A stretch of 64,000 nt of DNA from assembly GCF_001750685.1 (NCBI RefSeq), contig NZ_CP017269.1, positions 4,567,416 to 4,631,415 on the forward strand, read 5' to 3'. Below, piece after piece: positions 18,817-28,299 of the stretch. The notes beneath the pieces were generated by a model that worked only from the letters and a program-made list of their open reading frames with translations, ran no database searches and had not been told where the DNA came from. Numbering within the stretch: position 1 is the stretch's first letter; every line of letters starts with the position of its first letter. The stretch is from Geosporobacter ferrireducens (GTDB lineage Bacteria > Bacillota > Clostridia > Peptostreptococcales > Thermotaleaceae). The position numbers and the translations under genes were made by a program.

Positions 18817-21800
18817 ATGCAAAAACCTGTAAGAAAAGGGAAACGAGGCATGGCTTTGTTATTAGCTATGTTCTTAATGTTTTCTTGCTTTACTATGCCA
18901 TCAATGGCTACTACATCTGGTTATACCTATAAAGACGGCGTGTATAACGGTAGTGGTAGCGGCCATGGAGGGGCGCTATCGGTATTGGTTACCGTTGAAT
19001 CTGGAAAAATTTCCAACATTGAGGTCGGAGCGAATAATGAAACGCCCAGTTATTTAGCACAAGCAAAAGCGGTAATTGATGATATTATTAATACGCAAAG
19101 TACCGACGTAGATGCAATTTCTGGTGCAACAAAGAGTAGTAGGGCAATTCTTGAAGCTGTAGATTCTGCACTTGAAAAGGCCTATTCAAGCATTTTTGAT
19201 TCTGGTTATGGAACTGAAAAATCTCCATTTATTATTGCAAGCTTAGAGCAGCTACAAGAATTCCGCAATACTGTAAATCAAGGACAGGCTTACGCTAATC
19301 AATATATCAGGCTAGTTAGTAATATTGATATCAGTGGAAGAGAATGGATACCCATTAACAACTTTGCTGGGACTTTTGATGGTGCAAGTCATGTAATTAG
19401 CGGATTAACCATTGGAACTTCATCAACTCCTGCAGATTCTGTCAACGGGGGACTGTTTGGAACGCTTTCAGCAACTGCAGTGGTTAAAAATTTAGGAATT
19501 AGTAATGTTGCTATTTACATATCCAATAGTGCTGCTGCTTATGCCGGTGGTTTAGCTGCAAGAACCAGTAGTGGTTCCACTGCTGGAGGAACCATCATAG
19601 ATAATTGTTATGTAACTGGGAGCCGTGTTTCTTCTGAAACAACAGCGAATACAATTGCTTTTGCAGGGGGCTTGGTTGGCTCCTTAGGCTCTTACAGTAA
19701 TATCACCAACTGCTGGACAGATATTTCAGTAGAGGCAAAATCGGGTTCTACTATGTCTGCTTATGCCGGTGGACTGACTTCTCTTGCTGGAAACAATATA
19801 ACGGTTGCAAATTGCTATACATTGGGAGAAATCACTGCCACCAGTGCAAATCTAACGAATGGTGCGATCGTCGGTGGATTGTTTGGAATGCAGAGTGGGA
19901 AGTCTTATAACTGCTATTCACTAAGCTCGGTTACAGCGAATAATGTAACCGAAGCTGTATACCAAACGCCTAAGTATAGCTTGGCTGGAGCATTGGCAGG
20001 ACAAGTTACCGGTAATGGAATCATGGACCGAATGTTTTATAGTGTAGATACTGCTGTGACCGTAAACAATGCAGTGTATAATCCAATTCCAGCTGTTGGA
20101 ATAGGTGCAAGCAATACAGAACCTACAAGTCTTTATGGTTTAGCAGGAAGCAGCATGATATCAGAAACCTTAGTAGATGCACTAAATAATGGATTAAAGC
20201 TGTTAAACCAAAGCAATATCATTCTCCCTAGCGGTGTTTCCATGCATGCATGGGAGCTTTCTGGCGGAAAGGTGACTTTAAGTGATAAAATCTATATTAA
20301 TGATGAAATTGACAGCGGCATTTTTGCAGGGGGCAACGGAACTGTAAAAAATCCTTATATCATCGAGACAGAAGAGCAGCTGCGAACCTTTGCAGTATCC
20401 TTAAACGAAGCAGTTGATTATTCGGGTATATATATCAAACTCGCAGGAGATATTGATGTGAACGGTGAGGACTGGATTCCTATCGGACAGGGTAAGTATG
20501 CTTTCCGAGGAACCTTTGACGGGGACGGATATAAGATCAAAGGCCTTAAATACGGTAGTGAAGAGAATGCAAAGGATGCTACCAATGATATCTATGTAGC
20601 GCTTTTCGGAGTTATAGGCACGAATGGATTCGTTAAGAATCTGGGACTGGTTGATGTTAGTATTTATAATGCTGGGAAAAATTCTGTAAATTCAGCTGCT
20701 ATTGCAGGATACCTTGAAGGCGGTGGCATTGATAATTGTTATGCAACAGGTATGATAAGCAGCAAAACTACAGTCAAAGGCAATAATTTTGTCGGCGGTT
20801 TAGTTGCCAATCAGTATAAAGGCTATATCATCAACAGCTGGGCCGATGTGGATGTGCGTTCAGAGGCAGTAGGCCAGCATCTGTCAGAGGCAGGCGGCTT
20901 AGTTTCTCTTAATAACCGGGGGTTAATAGCCAACTGCTATACATTGGGCAATGCTTCAGGAGATGCGGTTAGAGCAGCGGAAGGTATGGCTTATGTCAGT
21001 AATCTGGTCGCATGCCAGGCGGGTACAATTATAAACTGCTATGTATTAGGGGATACAATATCTGATTCCTATTCATATTATGTAGGTGCTATTTCTGGTA
21101 TGACTACTGGTATTGGTAAAGGATATTTGTCTTATTACAATAAGGAAGCAGTTCAAACAATCGATCAACAGGTGCCGAATCCCTTTGTGGCGGTAGGAAC
21201 TACCATTAACATGACCGAAGACGGTATTACCTATAGTGGTTTCAACTATGGATTAAAGGGTTATACGCTTGCAGAAATGAAATCTAATGATTTTGCATTG
21301 CTTTTGAATAGCAATTTTGAATCCTTCCCCGTTGAGCTTTCCGAATGGCTGCCTACAGGGACAACGTTGAAAACATGGGCCTATGATAACTCAAAAAATC
21401 TTGTAACACTTACTTCTGATGATGCTGTGACTACCTATGTTCCTGTGGTTATTGAGGCAGAGGGCGATGTCACCTATAAGCCAGGCAATTACTTTGGACG
21501 GGCCTACAATGAAGGCCGCGAGATTATCGTAAGAATTGCGGTTACAGAGGATGAGATTGAAACGATTGAAGTTACAAAGCACAATGAAGGGGATAGTTTT
21601 GATACTGAAGACCTAATTGATGCAGTACTTCTAGAACAAGGCACAAAGATTCATTACGACACAAACAACAGCTCATTGACTGCAATGCTTAAGGCTATTG
21701 ATGCTGCGCTCAAGAAAGCTGAAGTGGGAGATACAACGGGTTATGGGAAAGTAGATCCAGCTATTTTCGCAGGAGGTACTGGCAAAGAAACAAATCCTTA

Positions 21801-23898
21801 TCAAATTTCTTCAGTTCAGGAGCTAATAGCCTTTGCAGCATCTATTAATGTTGATGAAGGATATGAGGGTGCTTATATTGTGCTGACGAAGGACATTTCC
21901 TTAAAAGGGATCGACTGGATTCCTACCGGAAGTGGTAATGCAGCTTACCCATTCCGAGGAAGCTTTGATGGTGCAGGGCACACCATCAGCGATATGACCA
22001 TCGGCAGTGAAGGGGAACCAATGACATACCAGTATGTTGGGCTCTTTGGGTATGGAAATCGTGCACAGATAAAAAATGTAAATCTAACCAATGCTTATAT
22101 CAATAATTATTATAAAGGGAATGGTCGTGCTTATGCTGGTGTGCTTGCTGGGGCAGTAGAAAACGGTACCTATATTGCTAATTGTTCTGCACAGGGTATA
22201 CTAACCAATCGTTCGAAAAATCAGTGTTACACAGGCGGGCTTGTGAGTTTTACATCTGGCACGGATAGCGCTGTAGGTTACGTTATCAACTGCTATACAA
22301 ATGTAGACATTACCGGCATATCCGACAGCTCTTGGGTTTATCTTGGCGGAATATCCGGGTTGAATAATCGTACGTATATCATTAACTGCTATACACTGGG
22401 TGATGCTGCCTCAGACAGTACGGTTAACGTTAACAAGACATCAACAGGCGGTATAGCAGGATTCCAAGCAGGTTATGTGAGAAATTGCTATGCATTAGGG
22501 AATGTGAAGAGTGTGCTTTCCGCTACAGACGTGGGTGGTTACGCAGGCAGACATACGGGGATAGCTACAACTTACTATGCGTATTACAATACCGATGCAA
22601 TCCATTACTCTGGAAATACCCTTCTCAAGCCAACGCCAGGGGTAGGGGTTTATGTTCCATCTTCAAGTACGGGACTGGTTACAGCAGTGAGCGTAGAGGG
22701 AAAAATGAAAAATTATTTGAAGAGTGCAGAATTTGCTGCTGTACTCAATCAAAATATGACCGATGAAAATGTGACGAATGTATTACCGGATGATATTGCA
22801 TTGAAATCATGGGTATATGATCAAGCTCTTGATTTGGTTGTATTTGCAAAGGGTTCTAATGACCCAGATAATGGTTCTGGCAGTTCCGGAGGTTCCCGCG
22901 GCTCAAGTTCAAATACTTCTGAGGGTACAGCTTCAGAACCGACAAAGGATGCGGACAGTGCTCTCAAAGAAGCTTTGGAAAAAACAGGAGAAGCAAGGAT
23001 AAAATTGGAAATCGGTCAGGCAACACTTACTGCCGAAACGCTTCAAGACATTAACAGTACAAATTCAATTATTATGGAAGGTGCAGGTGTTCGCGTGGAA
23101 TTCCCTAAAAAATCCTTATTCAGTGACGATCTTCTCAAGTCAGCACCGGGTGTAGATACTCATGTAGATATTGTTATGAAATCCCTTGATGACGCGAAAC
23201 AGAAAGAGTTACTATCCAAAGCCAATCTAGGTGAATCCACTGGCATCTTTGAGATTGGGGGCTTAGTATTTGAACTGACTGCAGAAATTGTTAGCATTGA
23301 TGGTGCAGATAACATTACACGTACCAAAATCAGCAGCTTTAGCGAGCCAGTGAAAATTGCTATAGATTTGTCTTCGGTCAATATGAATCAAGTAGACGTA
23401 ACAAAGCTCACAGCTGTTCGATATGTCACCGATGCTGCTGGCAATGTGACACTGGTGAAATTAGGTGGTTCCTATGATCCGCAGACCAAAGAATTTAGTT
23501 TCTATACTGATAGCTTTAGCTATTATGGGGTATTGAAAGCTGACAACCTGATATATATTAGCCTAAGTATCGGCGAACCTTCGGTTACGGTTAATGGTGC
23601 TCAGAAAACCTTGGACGTACCAGCTGTCATCATGAACGACCGTACGATGGTACCTCTACGATTTATAGCGGAAACCCTACAGGCTCATGTTGAGTGGAAG
23701 GAAGCCACTCGCAGTGTAGAAATTACAAAAGATGGGAAAAAGATAGAGCTGGTGCTGGGAAAGACTGGTCCAGGTCTTGATGTTCCTGCTATTGTACAAG
23801 ATGGGCGTACTTTAGTACCACTCCGATATGTGGTGGAAGCTTTAGAGGCCAATGTGCTTTGGCACCCATCACTTCATAGGGTGGATATTGTGAACTAA
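18817..23898 (+). CDS. Large secreted FMN-binding surface protein
   Basis: The 1,693-residue protein has a signal peptide (to about residue 31) and an FMN_bind domain (about 36-128). That domain has the motif SGATKSS, whose threonine is the usual site of covalent flavin attachment by ApbE. Three repeated modules of about 400 residues follow. They begin FDSGYGTEKSPFII, DSGIFAGGNGTVKNPYII and DPAIFAGGTGKETNPYQI, and each has a GTFDG or GSFDG turn and GLUG-like beta-helix repeats. A second FMN_bind-like domain near 885-970 lacks the threonine (NNSS in place of TKSS). A Ser/Gly-rich linker leads to a copper-amine-oxidase N-terminal-like domain (1585-1693), a common Firmicute surface module. Covalent extracellular flavins carry electrons out of the cell in Gram-positive bacteria, so a role in extracellular electron transfer or iron reduction is inferred. 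Three metal-regulator operators precede it. GGAGGAGGT precedes the ATG. Confidence 0.8.
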   Translation: MQKPVRKGKRGMALLLAMFLMFSCFTMPSMATTSGYTYKDGVYNGSGSGHGGALSVLVTVESGKISNIEVGANNETPSYLAQAKAVIDDIINTQSTDVDAISGATKSSRAILEAVDSALEKAYSSIFDSGYGTEKSPFIIASLEQLQEFRNTVNQGQAYANQYIRLVSNIDISGREWIPINNFAGTFDGASHVISGLTIGTSSTPADSVNGGLFGTLSATAVVKNLGISNVAIYISNSAAAYAGGLAARTSSGSTAGGTIIDNCYVTGSRVSSETTANTIAFAGGLVGSLGSYSNITNCWTDISVEAKSGSTMSAYAGGLTSLAGNNITVANCYTLGEITATSANLTNGAIVGGLFGMQSGKSYNCYSLSSVTANNVTEAVYQTPKYSLAGALAGQVTGNGIMDRMFYSVDTAVTVNNAVYNPIPAVGIGASNTEPTSLYGLAGSSMISETLVDALNNGLKLLNQSNIILPSGVSMHAWELSGGKVTLSDKIYINDEIDSGIFAGGNGTVKNPYIIETEEQLRTFAVSLNEAVDYSGIYIKLAGDIDVNGEDWIPIGQGKYAFRGTFDGDGYKIKGLKYGSEENAKDATNDIYVALFGVIGTNGFVKNLGLVDVSIYNAGKNSVNSAAIAGYLEGGGIDNCYATGMISSKTTVKGNNFVGGLVANQYKGYIINSWADVDVRSEAVGQHLSEAGGLVSLNNRGLIANCYTLGNASGDAVRAAEGMAYVSNLVACQAGTIINCYVLGDTISDSYSYYVGAISGMTTGIGKGYLSYYNKEAVQTIDQQVPNPFVAVGTTINMTEDGITYSGFNYGLKGYTLAEMKSNDFALLLNSNFESFPVELSEWLPTGTTLKTWAYDNSKNLVTLTSDDAVTTYVPVVIEAEGDVTYKPGNYFGRAYNEGREIIVRIAVTEDEIETIEVTKHNEGDSFDTEDLIDAVLLEQGTKIHYDTNNSSLTAMLKAIDAALKKAEVGDTTGYGKVDPAIFAGGTGKETNPYQISSVQELIAFAASINVDEGYEGAYIVLTKDISLKGIDWIPTGSGNAAYPFRGSFDGAGHTISDMTIGSEGEPMTYQYVGLFGYGNRAQIKNVNLTNAYINNYYKGNGRAYAGVLAGAVENGTYIANCSAQGILTNRSKNQCYTGGLVSFTSGTDSAVGYVINCYTNVDITGISDSSWVYLGGISGLNNRTYIINCYTLGDAASDSTVNVNKTSTGGIAGFQAGYVRNCYALGNVKSVLSATDVGGYAGRHTGIATTYYAYYNTDAIHYSGNTLLKPTPGVGVYVPSSSTGLVTAVSVEGKMKNYLKSAEFAAVLNQNMTDENVTNVLPDDIALKSWVYDQALDLVVFAKGSNDPDNGSGSSGGSRGSSSNTSEGTASEPTKDADSALKEALEKTGEARIKLEIGQATLTAETLQDINSTNSIIMEGAGVRVEFPKKSLFSDDLLKSAPGVDTHVDIVMKSLDDAKQKELLSKANLGESTGIFEIGGLVFELTAEIVSIDGADNITRTKISSFSEPVKIAIDLSSVNMNQVDVTKLTAVRYVTDAAGNVTLVKLGGSYDPQTKEFSFYTDSFSYYGVLKADNLIYISLSIGEPSVTVNGAQKTLDVPAVIMNDRTMVPLRFIAETLQAHVEWKEATRSVEITKDGKKIELVLGKTGPGLDVPAIVQDGRTLVPLRYVVEALEANVLWHPSLHRVDIVN

Positions 23899-23928
23899 AA
23901 AGATGAATAAGGATTTTCTATAATAAAT

Positions 23929-23975
23929 AGGCTGATTAAGAGGGAACCTCTTTAATCAGCCTGAAATTTTTTATT
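23929..23975 (+). terminator. Terminator of the FMN protein gene
   Basis: A 15-16-bp stem (AGGCTGATTAAGAGG at 23929-23943 with CCTCTTTAATCAGCCT at 23947-23962, one bulge) is followed by a T-rich tail. It overlaps the 3' end of the convergent DtxR-family gene. Confidence 0.85.
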
Positions 23976-24341
23976 TAAATGTAAAAACTTCTCCATTGCA
24001 TAGATAGAATCACTGCTAATTACATGCTCAATAGCACAGGCATCTTTGTCTGCAGTAGCTGGATCAATATTTAAAATTTCTATAAAAAAATCATGAATAA
24101 CCTGATGTTTTTTTGAAGTAAATTCTGCCAAACTTAACCCTGCTGGTGTAAGAAATATTTCTTTATACTTTTCATTGATGATTAATCCCTTTTCAGAAAG
24201 GGTTGCCATAGCACGATTGGTACTGGCTTTGGTTACCCCTAATCGCTCTGCAATATCCGATAGCCTGACTCCAGCTCCATCTTTTGAAAGTTCATAGATT
24301 GCTTCCAGATAGTTCTCCATTGCAAAGGTTAACTTCTTCAT
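23952..24341 (-). CDS. DtxR/MntR-family metal-dependent regulator
   Basis: The 129-residue protein has an N-terminal winged helix (about residues 1-65) and the metal-binding dimerisation domain, with no SH3 domain, so it is of MntR size. By eye-alignment the metal site reads MENYLE (Asn where MntR has Asp and DtxR has Met), a histidine in VIHDFF, and ACAIEHVIS. The Cys-x-x-Glu-His of the last motif resembles iron-sensing DtxR/IdeR (CRWEH) rather than MntR (EGIEH), which hints at iron. It faces the FMN-protein gene tail to tail, and its likely operators stand before that gene. AAAGGAGAG precedes the ATG. Metal identity and targets are inferences. Confidence 0.85.
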   Translation of the reverse strand: MKKLTFAMENYLEAIYELSKDGAGVRLSDIAERLGVTKASTNRAMATLSEKGLIINEKYKEIFLTPAGLSLAEFTSKKHQVIHDFFIEILNIDPATADKDACAIEHVISSDSIYAMEKFLHLNKKFQAD

Positions 24342-24393
24342 TTGCTTCTCTCTCCTTTGTAGTTACCCTTATCCAGGGAATAACCACGTATAT

Positions 24394-24422
24394 ATTATAG
24401 CGCAGCTTAAGGGAACTGTTAA
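24394..24422 (-). promoter_or_regulatory. Promoter of the DtxR-family gene
   Basis: On the minus strand TTAACA (24422-24417) and TATAAT (24399-24394) are exactly 17 bases apart. Between promoter and gene is an imperfect dyad at 24362-24384 (GTTA-CCCT and AGGG-AATAAC) that is unlike the three operators of the FMN gene. Confidence 0.7.
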
Positions 24423-24615
24423 ATTACCTGTAGTTTATCAGCTTTTTATCTAAAAATCAACGTTTTAAGAATTAAGGAGAATTTTAGAATAAAATACTGC
24501 TGAATTGGCTTTGTAGATCTAAATTCCTAATGTTTTTATTTCTCTTGTAGCTTTTAAATTTTATTAGAAGCTTCAAAATAGATCAATCTATTCTTATTAT
24601 TTTTTACGAAAATAA

Positions 24616-24642
24616 CCCCTTCTATTTTTAGAAGGGGCTTTT
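24616..24642 (-). terminator. Bidirectional terminator
   Basis: CCCCTTCTA (24616-24624) and TAGAAGGGG (24629-24637) form a perfect 9-bp stem with a TTTT loop. On the minus strand it is followed by TTATTTT and ends the small membrane-protein gene. On the plus strand it is followed by CTTTTG. Bases 24423-24615 hold no gene. Confidence 0.75.
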
Positions 24643-24689
24643 GTAATCAATTTGTTTTCATAATTATTCAGGTAACCTTTCAAACATCT

Positions 24690-25076
24690 CTACATTTCAA
24701 TGCCTACATCCTCTGGTAGCTTTTTGAGTTTATGATAGGCAAAGGTTCCTCGAATGCTATTTATAAAAGCTGTACAAAATACAATCATCATAAAGTCAAC
24801 CTTGGGGCCGTAATCTATCATCATAATGATTTTCTCAATGATATAGAGGCTAAAACCCAACACAGAAGCTATTCTTGACATCTTGCGAATGCCAAATCCA
24901 ATGGCTAAAAAGGCTGCAACGTCAATAAATCCAGAAAGACCAATATCAAATAATTGTAACCCAGCCACTCCTAAAATGATCATTAATGTTGTCATACCAC
25001 TGATTACCATTGATGCATAAAATCCTTGTTTAGCTAGGGATTTAGCTCCTTCAACATCTGTTATTTTGTTTTTCAT
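24690..25076 (-). CDS. Small membrane protein of unknown function
   Basis: This 128-residue protein has about four hydrophobic segments (residues 20-40, 45-62, 68-84 and 92-108) with short charged ends, so it is an integral membrane protein. No family is recognised with confidence. AAAGGAG stands seven bases before the ATG. It is a single gene with a strong terminator, upstream of and on the same strand as the DtxR gene but separated from it by that terminator. Confidence 0.6.
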   Translation of the reverse strand: MKNKITDVEGAKSLAKQGFYASMVISGMTTLMIILGVAGLQLFDIGLSGFIDVAAFLAIGFGIRKMSRIASVLGFSLYIIEKIIMMIDYGPKVDFMMIVFCTAFINSIRGTFAYHKLKKLPEDVGIEM

Positions 25077-25333
25077 AACATTTCTCCTTTGACTGTAATT
25101 TCACTTACACTTATTGTATTTTGTATTCAATAAGTTCATGTATGGAATTTTATACAATCACTCTATTTATTTCAAGTTTTTCCCACTGAAATAGGACTAT
25201 TCCACCAGGAGTTATAGTCCTTAAGTTTCACTTTTCTATTAAATCCATAACGCTTGTGACCTTGCTTGAAATCAACTATTTATTCTAGAAAGGTTTTAAC
25301 TACAGCCATTGCATTGTGAACTGTTGCATCAAT

Positions 25334-25405
25334 CAAAAGTATGACCGATGTGGACATCTATTTCAGGAACGTTATAAAAGTGAGGTTGTAGAAAAAGATG
25401 AATAG
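25334..25405 (+). pseudogene. Tail fragment of a RAYT transposase
   Basis: The frame QKYDRCGHLFQERYKSEVVE and onward matches the catalytic-tyrosine region of the intact transposase at 4.3-5.1 kb (NKYKTTGHLYQDRYKSENVE) and then stops. Its front and its C-terminal tail are missing. It directly abuts a REP-like palindrome. Bases 25077-25333 contain nothing else recognisable. Confidence 0.7.
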
Positions 25406-25424
25406 GGACAGGTACCTTGTCCCT
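25404..25424. repeat. REP-like palindrome
   Basis: AGGGACA at the left and TGTCCCT at the right flank a GGTACC centre, giving an almost perfect 21-base palindrome. It lies between two broken RAYT copies and shares the AGGGAC end with the intact RAYT element. Confidence 0.65.
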
Positions 25425-25457
25425 CTGTTAAGAAACTGAGATATTTATCTGGGAGGG

Positions 25458-25745
25458 ATGAAAATACCAAGGCAAGCTCGAAAGAAAAGTAGTAGTGGGA
25501 TATATTATTTGATAATAAGGGGATTAATAGGCAAAATCTATTTGAAAAAGATGAGGATCGATATCGGTTTATTCAGACGGTTGGATATTACAAAACTATT
25601 AGCAATTATCAATTATATGGATATTGCTTGATAAATAACCATATTCATTTACCTATTAGAGAAATGGAAGAGCCTTTGTCTAAAGTTGTTAAGCGAATTA
25701 GCAGCAGCTACATGTATTAGTATAATCAAAACCATATGTCGTATT
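25458..25745 (+). pseudogene. Frameshifted RAYT transposase
   Basis: The start MKIPRQARKKSSSGIYYLIIRG is homologous to the N-terminus of the intact RAYT. One base is then lost near 25524, and the homologous sequence continues in another frame as NRQNLFEKDEDRYRFIQ and LINNHIHLPIRE (the HUH motif). An in-frame TAG after SSSYMY ends it. The ribosome site GGGAGG is still present. Bases 25746-25957 show no recognisable gene. Confidence 0.75.
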
Positions 25746-25957
25746 TTTTTTTACTACCTTTATGCAAGTATTGATTGGACATGACAAGAGGAGGCTGACT
25801 CCTTACGGATTCGGCGTGCTCGATAATTTAAAACCTGTATTTAGACGAACAATACAATCTTCTTGAGCCAATTTGTTTGAATCTCCCGCCTTACGCTATT
25901 TTTATATTTTGTCTCCAGTCTATGAGGATTCCCAATATCAATAGTTATCATTCTTTG

Positions 25958-26791
25958 TCATCCTAAATAGTTTTTACGGTAATACATTCTGAATTGTAAA
26001 GGAGTGATTCCTTCCTTTTTTTGAAAAATCCGTATGAAATTACTTTGACTATTAAATCCTGAATCAAAGGCAATTTCCGTAATACTCTTATCTGTAAAAT
26101 AAAGTTCGTTCTTAGAAAAAGCAATTCTTTTCAGCAAGATATACTGTTTAACAGTAAAGCCTGTTACTTCTTTAAACAGATGTGCAAGGTAATATCGATT
26201 CAGATAAAATTGAGCAGATAAAGATTCAAGAGAGAGTTCTTTCTTAAAATTTTCATCGATAAAACTCTGGATATCAAAAATTCTTTTTTCTGCTTTATCG
26301 ATATTTTGAATTGGAAAGTGCTCTTTGTAATTGCGATAGATCAGCACGATGAGTTTAGACAGAAGGGCATTAAACTCTATCTGCCAAAATTCCTGTTTTT
26401 TGCTGTGGATAAGGCTTAGCTGATAAAAGATCTCTTCTATACTATCCACATGCTCTTTTTTTAGTTTAAAACCATTTTTAAAGCCTTTTGGCCTTATTTT
26501 AAAGATGGATAAAAGTACGGGGTCTTTGATGATGTTATCAAAAAAATCTGCATCGATGATAGCCATATATCTGGAATAGGGGAGTTTAAGGGTCTGCATT
26601 TCGTGCTTTTCTAAATTATTGATAAAAACAATACTATACTTTTCAAAATGGCATAACGCATCATTTATTTTAAAAACCGACTCACCCTGGGTAACAAGAA
26701 TGATTTCGTAACCTATATGAAAATGTTCCTTTAACTTTTCACTTTGAAAAGTCATTGTCTTATAATTCATATCAATATTTTTATAATCCAT
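25958..26791 (-). CDS. AraC-family transcriptional regulator
   Basis: The protein (277 residues from the ATG at 26791) has an N-terminal cupin-like sensor domain and a C-terminal pair of helix-turn-helix motifs (about residues 175-275). The DNA-binding part shows LSLESLSAQFYLNRYYLAHL and ITEIAFDSGFNSQSNFIRIF, followed by the usual GITPLQFR ending. The start at 26791 is preferred over 26845 because AAAAGGAGCC lies just upstream of it. It is divergent from the Old Yellow Enzyme/TRAP operon and probably senses its substrate. A minus-strand promoter TTGACA-17-TAAAAG ends at 26817. Confidence 0.85.
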   Translation of the reverse strand: MDYKNIDMNYKTMTFQSEKLKEHFHIGYEIILVTQGESVFKINDALCHFEKYSIVFINNLEKHEMQTLKLPYSRYMAIIDADFFDNIIKDPVLLSIFKIRPKGFKNGFKLKKEHVDSIEEIFYQLSLIHSKKQEFWQIEFNALLSKLIVLIYRNYKEHFPIQNIDKAEKRIFDIQSFIDENFKKELSLESLSAQFYLNRYYLAHLFKEVTGFTVKQYILLKRIAFSKNELYFTDKSITEIAFDSGFNSQSNFIRIFQKKEGITPLQFRMYYRKNYLG

Positions 26792-26900
26792 AAGGCTCCT
26801 TTTTTTACAATCGCAACTTTTATCAATTTTTTGGCAACTTGTCAATATCGATATTTATTTAACCATATTATACTTAGTATGACATAAAATTTTAAAAATA

Positions 26901-26914
26901 GATAGTGCACTATC
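26901..26914. promoter_or_regulatory. Perfect palindrome, candidate operator
   Basis: GATAGTGCACTATC is a perfect 14-bp palindrome 24 bases before the Old Yellow Enzyme start. AraC proteins usually bind direct repeats, so a different dimeric regulator may act here. Confidence 0.5.
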
Positions 26915-26937
26915 AAAACAAACAAGGAGGCTGTGTG

Positions 26938-28296
26938 TTGTCAAATTCCATACATTCAAATGACAGAAAATTCAATTATAAAAGCCTGGCAGAACTGGAA
27001 AAGGATATTCAAGAGATGCAGTTTGATATTAAATTCTCTGAAGATCTATCCCTTTATAGAGAAGAAGTTAAAATAGGACATCATGTAATACCAAATGCCA
27101 TTGCCAGCCATCCCATGGAAGGCGGGGACGCCGACGAAAAAGGCAGTCCTACAGACATGACCTTTAGAAAGTACAAAAGAATAGCAAAGGGCGGAGCTGG
27201 TCTCATTTGGGTGGAAGCAGTCAGCATATGCAAAGATGGCCGATCCAATGATAAACAGCTTTGGATTACCGAGGATAATTGGAGAGATTTCAAAGCATTA
27301 AATGATATCATCAAAAAATCTGCAAAGGAAGAATTCGGAGAAGACTATCATCCGATGACAATTATCCAGATCAATCATGCAGGACGTTACTGTAAAGTAA
27401 AAGGAAAGCCAAGTCCGATTATTGCTACCCATAAGAAAAACCTGGATGAAAGATTGGGAATTGACGAAAGTTATCCAGTGGTAACAGACGAATACCTGGA
27501 CAGTCTGAAAGAAAAGTATGTACAAGCCGCAAGACTCAGCAAAAAAGCTGGATTTGATGGTGTAGATATTAAAGCGTGTCATGGTTATTTGCTGTCAGAA
27601 CTGCTTTCTGCCTATGAAAGAAAAGGAAAATATGGGGGCAGTTTTGAAAATCGTACCCGTCTCATGATGGATATTGTTGAAGCGATCAAAAAAGATGCAG
27701 CATGTGAAGGTTTGGTGATTTCATCCAGACTCAATATTTATGACGGACTTCCATATCCACAGGGCTGGGGTGTATCAGAAGGAAAAGGCTTGGAAGTAGA
27801 TTTAACTGAACCCAAAAAACTGGTTAAAAGTTTAATATGCAAAGGTGTTCAATTAATCAGTCTTACCATGGGTAATCCTTATGCTTTTCCCCATATCAAC
27901 AAGCCTTTTGATTTAGGAAATTATATTCCGCCGGAAAACGCTCTCCACAGTTGTAACAGACTGATCCGTGAGGTTGGAAATATGCAAAAAAGCTTTCCTG
28001 AAACTGTCTTTGTAGGCCTGGGGTACAGCTGGTTTAGGGATCTGGCTCCTTACGTGGGGGCAGGCAGTCTAAAACATGGCCTTTGCAAGATTATCGGGTT
28101 CGGCAGGGAATCTATTGCCTATCCTGATTTCGCCAGAGATATCCTGGAAAATCAAGAAATGAAACGCAGCAGTGTCTGTATTTCCTGCAGCAAATGCAGT
28201 GAGATGAAATCAAAAATTGGAACTTGTGGCTGTGTCATACGGGATGCAGCGGTTTATCTGCCGATCTATAAAGAAATGAAAGCTTCGGGGGTGTAA
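26938..28296 (+). CDS. Old Yellow Enzyme-type NADH:flavin oxidoreductase with iron-sulfur motif
   Basis: This protein of about 452 residues is an FMN-dependent TIM-barrel reductase like the N-terminal half of 2,4-dienoyl-CoA reductase or BaiCD. It shows the active-site segment INHAGRYC, then FDGVDIKACHGYLLSEL and GGSFENRTRL. Near the C-terminus CISCSKCSEMKSKIGTCGC offers cysteines for a 4Fe-4S cluster, although the NAD-binding half of the long family members is absent. It should reduce activated C=C bonds of small organic molecules. AAGGAGG (26924-26930) best fits the TTG at 26938; GTG at 26935 is possible. It is the first gene of an operon with an SDR, an FAD flavoprotein and a TRAP transporter. 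Confidence 0.85.
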   Translation: MSNSIHSNDRKFNYKSLAELEKDIQEMQFDIKFSEDLSLYREEVKIGHHVIPNAIASHPMEGGDADEKGSPTDMTFRKYKRIAKGGAGLIWVEAVSICKDGRSNDKQLWITEDNWRDFKALNDIIKKSAKEEFGEDYHPMTIIQINHAGRYCKVKGKPSPIIATHKKNLDERLGIDESYPVVTDEYLDSLKEKYVQAARLSKKAGFDGVDIKACHGYLLSELLSAYERKGKYGGSFENRTRLMMDIVEAIKKDAACEGLVISSRLNIYDGLPYPQGWGVSEGKGLEVDLTEPKKLVKSLICKGVQLISLTMGNPYAFPHINKPFDLGNYIPPENALHSCNRLIREVGNMQKSFPETVFVGLGYSWFRDLAPYVGAGSLKHGLCKIIGFGRESIAYPDFARDILENQEMKRSSVCISCSKCSEMKSKIGTCGCVIRDAAVYLPIYKEMKASGV

Positions 28297-28299
28297 TGA

